A stretch of 64,000 bases of DNA from JAZNQN01 sp045590195 (GTDB lineage: Bacteria; Bacillota; Clostridia; UMGS1883; UMGS1540). A program made the position numbers and the translations under genes. This document shows, one piece after another, positions 59,880 through 64,000 of this stretch (position 1 is its first letter; every line of letters starts with the position of its first letter). The stretch is from NCBI GenBank assembly GCA_045590195.1, contig JAZNQN010000044.1, positions 124,001 to 188,000 of the forward strand. Reading direction: 5' to 3'. The notes beneath the pieces were generated by a model. It did no database searches. It saw only the letters and a program-made list of their open reading frames with translations, and had not been told where the DNA came from.

Positions 59880-60677
59880 TCAAAATAACTTTTCCCATTT
59901 TTCAATTATACCCTTTAAAACCTCTTCGCTTCTCTCTCTGTCATAAAAGCTTATTTCAAATACATAAGGTGCATTATAGCCGTTATCATCGAGAGTTTTT
60001 ATAAGCTCTTTCCAGTTTATTATTCCGTCGCCGGGATCCCAGTGGCGTTCATCAATTCCGTCAAAATCAGAAAGATGAGTTGTAATTACATATTTTCCTG
60101 CCGCTTTAAGAAAATCAATATTATCTTCTTCCAGCAAATGATTTGAGTCAAAGCAAATGCCTATGTTTTCACGTTTTACATTTTCCATTATGTAAAGGTG
60201 TTCCGAAAGACCATTTCCCAAGCAGCGTGGCTTAAGTGTTTCAACCGCAACCTTTATATTAAACTTTGCACAAAAATCGCAAAGCCCTTTAAGGTATTCT
60301 ACAAAGTAGTCAAGCCTTTTTGCCCTGTCACAGGGCTCAACACCAAGGCTGCCGTGAATTACAACAATTTCTATGCCGCACGGGAGCATCATTTCGATTA
60401 CTCTTTTTGTATTTTCAAATGTTTCATCCCGCACTTTTTTATCAAGTGATGCGGGAGCAAATTTATAATACCCTTCCCCGAAAGGCAAATGCAAGCTTCT
60501 TACTTTTACATTATATTTTTCGGAAAGTTCATATAATTTCTTGGCATTTTCTTCAAATTTTTCAAAGGAATCTTCATCATCAAAATTTGACCTGCAAAAC
60601 TCAACGCAGGAGAAAAGCCCGCATTTAAAAACTCTTTCATCGGGAGTACTTATAGATAAGCCATATTCTTTTCGCAT
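59880..60677 (-). CDS. Sugar phosphate isomerase/epimerase family TIM-barrel protein
   Basis: 265 residues of the xylose isomerase-like/AP-endonuclease 2 TIM-barrel family. Metal-binding residues are in VAVETLKPRCLG near residue 140, ICFDSNHLLEEDNIDF near 174, THLSDFDGIDERHWDPGDG near 197, and YVFEISFYDRERS near 244. It probably isomerises or epimerises a sugar or sugar acid. No sugar-specific partner is beside it; it lies 4 nt downstream of trmD. Confidence 0.83.
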   Translation of the reverse strand: MRKEYGLSISTPDERVFKCGLFSCVEFCRSNFDDEDSFEKFEENAKKLYELSEKYNVKVRSLHLPFGEGYYKFAPASLDKKVRDETFENTKRVIEMMLPCGIEIVVIHGSLGVEPCDRAKRLDYFVEYLKGLCDFCAKFNIKVAVETLKPRCLGNGLSEHLYIMENVKRENIGICFDSNHLLEEDNIDFLKAAGKYVITTHLSDFDGIDERHWDPGDGIINWKELIKTLDDNGYNAPYVFEISFYDRERSEEVLKGIIEKWEKLF

Positions 60678-60680
60678 AAT

Positions 60681-61421
60681 TTACCTCTTTTTCTGCGGCA
60701 CCTGCGGTTCGCCGCCATCAAGCAGTTTTTTATCTTCTTTGGAAAGCTCAAATTTTTCATACATATCAGGGCGTTTTTTGGCCGTTCTTTTAAGGGCCAT
60801 ATATCTGCGCCACTTTGCTATCATACCATCGTGTCCGCTTAAAAGTATTTCGGGCACTTTTCTGCCGCGGTACTCCGGTGGGCGGGTATACTGGGGATAT
60901 TCCAAAAGGCCGCCTTCGTGGCTTTCGGTTTCGCTGTTGCCTTTTCCAACAACGCCAGGTGCCATTCTTGAAAGCGAATCAATTATTGCCATTGCAGGAA
61001 TTTCGCCGCCTGTTAAAACATAGTCACCAATTGAAATTTCCTCGTCAACAATTTCTTCAATAATTCTCTCGTCAACGCCTTCATAGTGTCCGCACAAAAT
61101 AACAATATGCTCCATTTTTGCAAGCTCTTTCGCCTTTTCCTGATTAAAAACACTTCCCTGAGGCGACATATATATAACGTGTGGTTTCCCCTCGCCTGCA
61201 ACCGATTTGTATGCATCATAAATAGGCTGCGGAGCCATAACCATTCCGCCGCCTGCGCCATAAGGGTAATCGTCAACCTTACCGTGTTTATTCTCAGTAA
61301 AATCACGGATATTTACAAAATTCATTTCTACAAGGCTTTTTTCCCTTGCTCTTCCAATTACGCTTTCCCCTAAAACTGCCTCAAACATTTCGGGAAAAAG
61401 CGTTAAAACATCAATCTTCAT
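60681..61421 (-). CDS. trmD: tRNA (guanine-N1)-methyltransferase TrmD
   Basis: 246 residues from the ATG at 61421, which overlaps the rimM end by 11 nt. It makes m1G37 in tRNAs and prevents frameshifts. The SPOUT knot region IVILCGHYEGVDERI near residue 108 and EISIGDYVLTGGEIPAM near 130 bind S-adenosylmethionine, and the C-terminal region reads HDGMIAKWRR. It completes the ffh-rpsP-khpA-rimM-trmD order. Confidence 0.96.
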   Translation of the reverse strand: MKIDVLTLFPEMFEAVLGESVIGRAREKSLVEMNFVNIRDFTENKHGKVDDYPYGAGGGMVMAPQPIYDAYKSVAGEGKPHVIYMSPQGSVFNQEKAKELAKMEHIVILCGHYEGVDERIIEEIVDEEISIGDYVLTGGEIPAMAIIDSLSRMAPGVVGKGNSETESHEGGLLEYPQYTRPPEYRGRKVPEILLSGHDGMIAKWRRYMALKRTAKKRPDMYEKFELSKEDKKLLDGGEPQVPQKKR

Positions 61422-61905
61422 CGTCAAGTAATCCTTTAAGAGGGGTTATAATAACTTTTTTGCCCTCAACATCTATTTCTTTAACTACATCGTCAATTAC
61501 AGGAATGTAATACTCCCTTCCGTTTCCTAAAACCTCGTAAACATCGTTACTGCCCGTAGCAAAAACATCGCGTATTTCGCCTATTTTTTCGCCATCTTCC
61601 TTAAAAACCTCAAGGCCGATAAGGTCTACAATATAGTGCCTGCCCTTCGGAAGCGGAGGTGCATCTTCTCTTTTAACAAAAACGTCTTTTCCGCGAAGCG
61701 CTTCGGCCATATCCATATTATCAATGCCTTCAAGGCGCATTATAAGGTTGCCTTTATGCTCTTTTATGCCTTTTAAAGATAAAGGCTTACCGTCGATATA
61801 AACGGTTTTTATTTTTTTGAAAAAGGCTGGGCTGTCTGCAAGGCAAAGCGCCTTTACATCGCCCATAACGCCGTGAGTATTTACAATCTTAGCACAGTGT
61901 AGCAT
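61411..61905 (-). CDS. rimM: Ribosome maturation factor RimM
   Basis: 164 residues with the N-terminal motif CAKIVNTHGVMGDVKALCL, a PRC barrel around HYIVDLIGLEVF near residue 87, and EVLGNGREYYIPVIDDVV near the C-terminus. It assists 30S head assembly together with S19. The start follows AAGGAG. It lies between khpA and trmD. Confidence 0.95.
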   Translation of the reverse strand: MLHCAKIVNTHGVMGDVKALCLADSPAFFKKIKTVYIDGKPLSLKGIKEHKGNLIMRLEGIDNMDMAEALRGKDVFVKREDAPPLPKGRHYIVDLIGLEVFKEDGEKIGEIRDVFATGSNDVYEVLGNGREYYIPVIDDVVKEIDVEGKKVIITPLKGLLDDED

Positions 61906-61959
61906 TTTTTTCTCCTTAAAAATTCAATAGGGGCAGCTAAGCCGCCCCTCTTTTACACA

Positions 61960-62187
61960 TTAAATAATATCTACGATTACTTTTGTGTTTTCTTTTCCTG
62001 CTGCAGCTTTCATAACCGAGCGGATTGCTTTGGCAATTTTACCCTGTTTGCCAATTACTTTACCCATATCGCTTTCAGCAACGTGGAGTGACAAAACGGT
62101 AGCATCTTCTCTTATTTCTTCTGAAACTACTACCTCATCAGGATATTCTACCAAAGATTTTGCAATGTAAATGAGTAATTCTTTCAT
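61960..62187 (-). CDS. khpA: KH-domain RNA-binding protein KhpA (YlqC)
   Basis: 75 residues forming a single KH domain with the GKQGKIAKAIR motif (GxxG loop). It binds RNA and, with KhpB in other Firmicutes, affects cell division and sRNA function. It sits 11 nt after rpsP with a GAGGTG site. Confidence 0.94.
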   Translation of the reverse strand: MKELLIYIAKSLVEYPDEVVVSEEIREDATVLSLHVAESDMGKVIGKQGKIAKAIRSVMKAAAGKENTKVIVDII

Positions 62188-62198
62188 GCCTTCACCTC

Positions 62199-62435
62199 TT
62201 ACTTAACTCTTTTAAGAAGAGCTTTAACGCTGTCTGTTGGCTGAGCACCTTTAGCCATCCATTCCTGAACTTTTTCAGTATCGATTTTAATTTCAGAAGG
62301 ATTTGTCATAGGATTGTATGTTCCAACGATTTCGATAAATCTACCGTCACGTGGGTAACGTGAATCAGCAACAACTACTCTGTAAAAAGGAGCTTTTTTC
62401 GCACCCATTCTTCTAAGTCTGATTTTAACTGCCAT
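62199..62435 (-). CDS. rpsP: 30S ribosomal protein S16
   Basis: 78 residues with the family start VKIRLRRMGAKKAPFYRVVV and RFIEIVGTYNPMTNP. A component of the small subunit body. Preceded by GGAGGTGAAATAA. Confidence 0.98.
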   Translation of the reverse strand: MAVKIRLRRMGAKKAPFYRVVVADSRYPRDGRFIEIVGTYNPMTNPSEIKIDTEKVQEWMAKGAQPTDSVKALLKRVK

Positions 62436-62487
62436 TTATTTCACCTCCAAATTATTTTTAAATATATAAATCAAAATGATTTACAAA

Positions 62488-63822
62488 CTAAAACATAAAG
62501 CGCATTTTCTTTTTCATATTTTTAGCGCCTTTTCCTGTAAACTGCTTCATCATTTTCTGCATATCGCCAAACTGTTTTAAAAGCCTGTTTACGTCCTGAA
62601 CCTGCATGCCGCAGCCTTTTGCAATTCTTACTTTTCGGCTTGCATTTATAATATCGGGGTTTTCCCTCTCGCCCGGTGTCATCGATTTTATAATGGCGGC
62701 AACCCTGTCCATTTGTTTATCATCAATATTTACACCTGAGAGAGCCTTCTGGTTAAGCCCCGGTATCATTGACATAATAGACTGAAGTGAGCCCATATTT
62801 TTCATTTGCTCCATCTGGTCTAAAAAGTCGTTAAGATCAAACTTTTGCTGACGAATTTTCTGTTCAAGCTCTAAAGCTTTCTTTTCGTCAAAGGCTTCCT
62901 GCGCTTTATCAATAAATGTGAGCATATCGCCCATACCAAGTATTCTTGAAGCCATTCTGTCAGGATGAAAAGTTTCAATATCGCCTACTTTTTCGCCTAT
63001 ACACGAAAACTTAATCGGCTTTCCTGTTACGGCTTTTACCGATATTGCCGCACCGCCTCTTGTATCGCCATCGAGCTTTGTTAAAACAATACCGTCAATT
63101 CCTATATCTTCGTTAAAGCCTTTGGCGATATTTACGCTGTCCTGACCGGTCATCGCATCAACAACCAGCAAAACCTCTGTTGGATTTGAAACTTTCTTAA
63201 TGTTTTTAAGCTCTTCCATCAGCTCTTCATTTATCTGAAGACGACCGGCTGTATCAATAATTACTGTATCGTAAAGAGATGTATCGCAATCCTTTACGGC
63301 TTTTTCTGCAATTTTAATGGGGTTTGTTTCGCCTTCAATTTTAAAAACGGGAACTCCAACGCTTTCTCCCACAACCTCGAGCTGCTTTACTGCCGCAGGC
63401 CTATAAACGTCACAAGCGGCAAGAAGCGGGCGTTTGCCCTGTTTTTTAAGTAGCCCTGCAAGTTTTGCAGAGGTTGTTGTTTTACCGCTACCATTTAAAC
63501 CAACCATCAAAATAACTGTTGGCAACTTTGGCGATACCGCAAGTTTTTGCTCGCAGCCACCCATAAGTTCAACAAGCTCGTCACGAACAATTTTAATTAT
63601 TTGCTGAGCAGGCGTTAAGCTTTCCAGCACTTCGCTGCCAACTGCCTTCTCGGAAACTGTATTTATAAAATCTTTTGCCACCTTAAAGTTTACATCGGCC
63701 TCAAGCAGTGCCATTCGCACTTCTCGCATAGCTTCTTTAATATCTTTTTCAGAAACCTTGCCTTTTCCTTTAAGCTTTTTAAATGTGGCTTGCAGTTTTT
63801 CGCTTAAACCTTCAAACGCCAT
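62488..63822 (-). CDS. ffh: Signal recognition particle protein Ffh
   Basis: 444 residues. The NG domain has the P-loop GLNGSGKTTTSAKLA near residue 107, DTAGR near 190 and TKLDGDTRGGAA near 247. The methionine-rich M domain (about 300-444) ends in KKKMRFMF. It binds signal peptides and 4.5S/SRP RNA. It overlaps nothing and lies 2 nt beyond the ylxM stop. Confidence 0.97.
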   Translation of the reverse strand: MAFEGLSEKLQATFKKLKGKGKVSEKDIKEAMREVRMALLEADVNFKVAKDFINTVSEKAVGSEVLESLTPAQQIIKIVRDELVELMGGCEQKLAVSPKLPTVILMVGLNGSGKTTTSAKLAGLLKKQGKRPLLAACDVYRPAAVKQLEVVGESVGVPVFKIEGETNPIKIAEKAVKDCDTSLYDTVIIDTAGRLQINEELMEELKNIKKVSNPTEVLLVVDAMTGQDSVNIAKGFNEDIGIDGIVLTKLDGDTRGGAAISVKAVTGKPIKFSCIGEKVGDIETFHPDRMASRILGMGDMLTFIDKAQEAFDEKKALELEQKIRQQKFDLNDFLDQMEQMKNMGSLQSIMSMIPGLNQKALSGVNIDDKQMDRVAAIIKSMTPGERENPDIINASRKVRIAKGCGMQVQDVNRLLKQFGDMQKMMKQFTGKGAKNMKKKMRFMF

Positions 63823-63824
63823 AA

Positions 63825-64000
63825 TTATAACTCCATACTGCTGCGGATTGCAGCAACGCTTTTAAGAATATTATCTTTCGTTTCGCCGCCAAGGTTTGCG
63901 GCCTCTTTTTCTATTTTGTCACACTCTATTCCGATAAGCGCCGCAAAGGAGCACATACCAATTTTTTCTTCAAGGCTCAAAAGCCGCTCTTCGCCTTTTT
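63825..64000 (-). CDS. ylxM: YlxM-like DNA-binding protein (partial, 5' end outside window)
   Basis: The last 58 codons of a protein that continues beyond the right edge. It begins GEERLLSLEEKIGM and ends AAIRSSMEL. The helical GEERLLSLEEKIG segment matches the region after the helix-turn-helix in YlxM proteins, which stand next to ffh in Firmicutes and are thought to affect SRP. The helix-turn-helix itself is outside, so this rests on gene order and this motif. Confidence 0.65.
   Translation of the reverse strand, partial: KGEERLLSLEEKIGMCSFAALIGIECDKIEKEAANLGGETKDNILKSVAAIRSSMEL

Overview
The window reads as a chromosomal segment of a low-to-moderate G+C Gram-positive anaerobe of the class Clostridia, probably a gut or rumen commensal related to Oscillospirales/Ruminococcaceae. 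The evidence is a GlgC/GlgD pair, RNase J, MutS2, RecD2, FtsEX with a CwlO-like hydrolase, a YlxM-Ffh-S16-KhpA-RimM-TrmD operon, SLH, cohesin-like and dockerin surface proteins, frequent TTG/GTG starts and AGGAGG-type ribosome binding sites. Species cannot be fixed from sequence alone.

Layout. 1-7.2 kb (minus): glycogen synthesis and breakdown (glgC-glgD-glgA-glgP, the last running off the left edge), preceded by a membrane-anchored M23 peptidase. 7.3-24.1 kb (minus): housekeeping genes, namely a DivIVA-like coiled coil, gltX, wecB, tagO, trpS, a MocR/LysN-type aminotransferase, mutS2, a zinc-ribbon membrane protein, an iron alcohol dehydrogenase, pncB, mtlD and rnj. 24.2-34.7 kb (plus): a CdaR/PucR-type regulator, ftsE-ftsX-M23 hydrolase-ctp (division-linked wall hydrolysis), metK, recD2 and comF. 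34.8-36.9 kb (minus): uracil salvage (upp and permease). 37.0-38.9 kb (plus): an ABC-F ATPase, ending in a 4-nt convergent overlap with a D,D-carboxypeptidase gene. 38.9-45.9 kb (minus): mglBAC-type sugar ABC transporter, uxaC and a histidine phosphatase. 46.0-47.7 kb (plus): nagB, then pnuC behind a structured leader with a terminator in front of its ribosome binding site.

47.66-48.05 kb (minus) is the most unusual part: a gene-free stretch with its own consensus promoter, nested long-range helices and a strong terminator, which I read as an unannotated structured RNA of about 385 nt. 48.2-51.5 kb (minus): PHP protein, SDR dehydrogenase and LysR regulator. 51.6-53.2 kb (plus): esterase and EamA transporter. 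53.2-59.8 kb (minus): an accessory surface cluster running tyrosine recombinase, TetR regulator, cohesin-like/dockerin/SLH protein, small membrane protein and a beta-helix/dockerin protein without a signal peptide. 59.9-64 kb (minus): a sugar isomerase-like TIM barrel and the ylxM-ffh-rpsP-khpA-rimM-trmD ribosome/SRP operon, cut by the right edge.

Main points for follow-up: the structured RNA at 47,660-48,045; the attenuator-type pnuC leader at 46,904-46,990, a candidate NAD-related riboswitch; the recombinase-linked cohesin/dockerin/SLH cluster; a terminator whose 3' arm holds the ribosome binding site of the D,D-carboxypeptidase gene; and a hairpin that hides the ribosome binding site of a small gene after metK.
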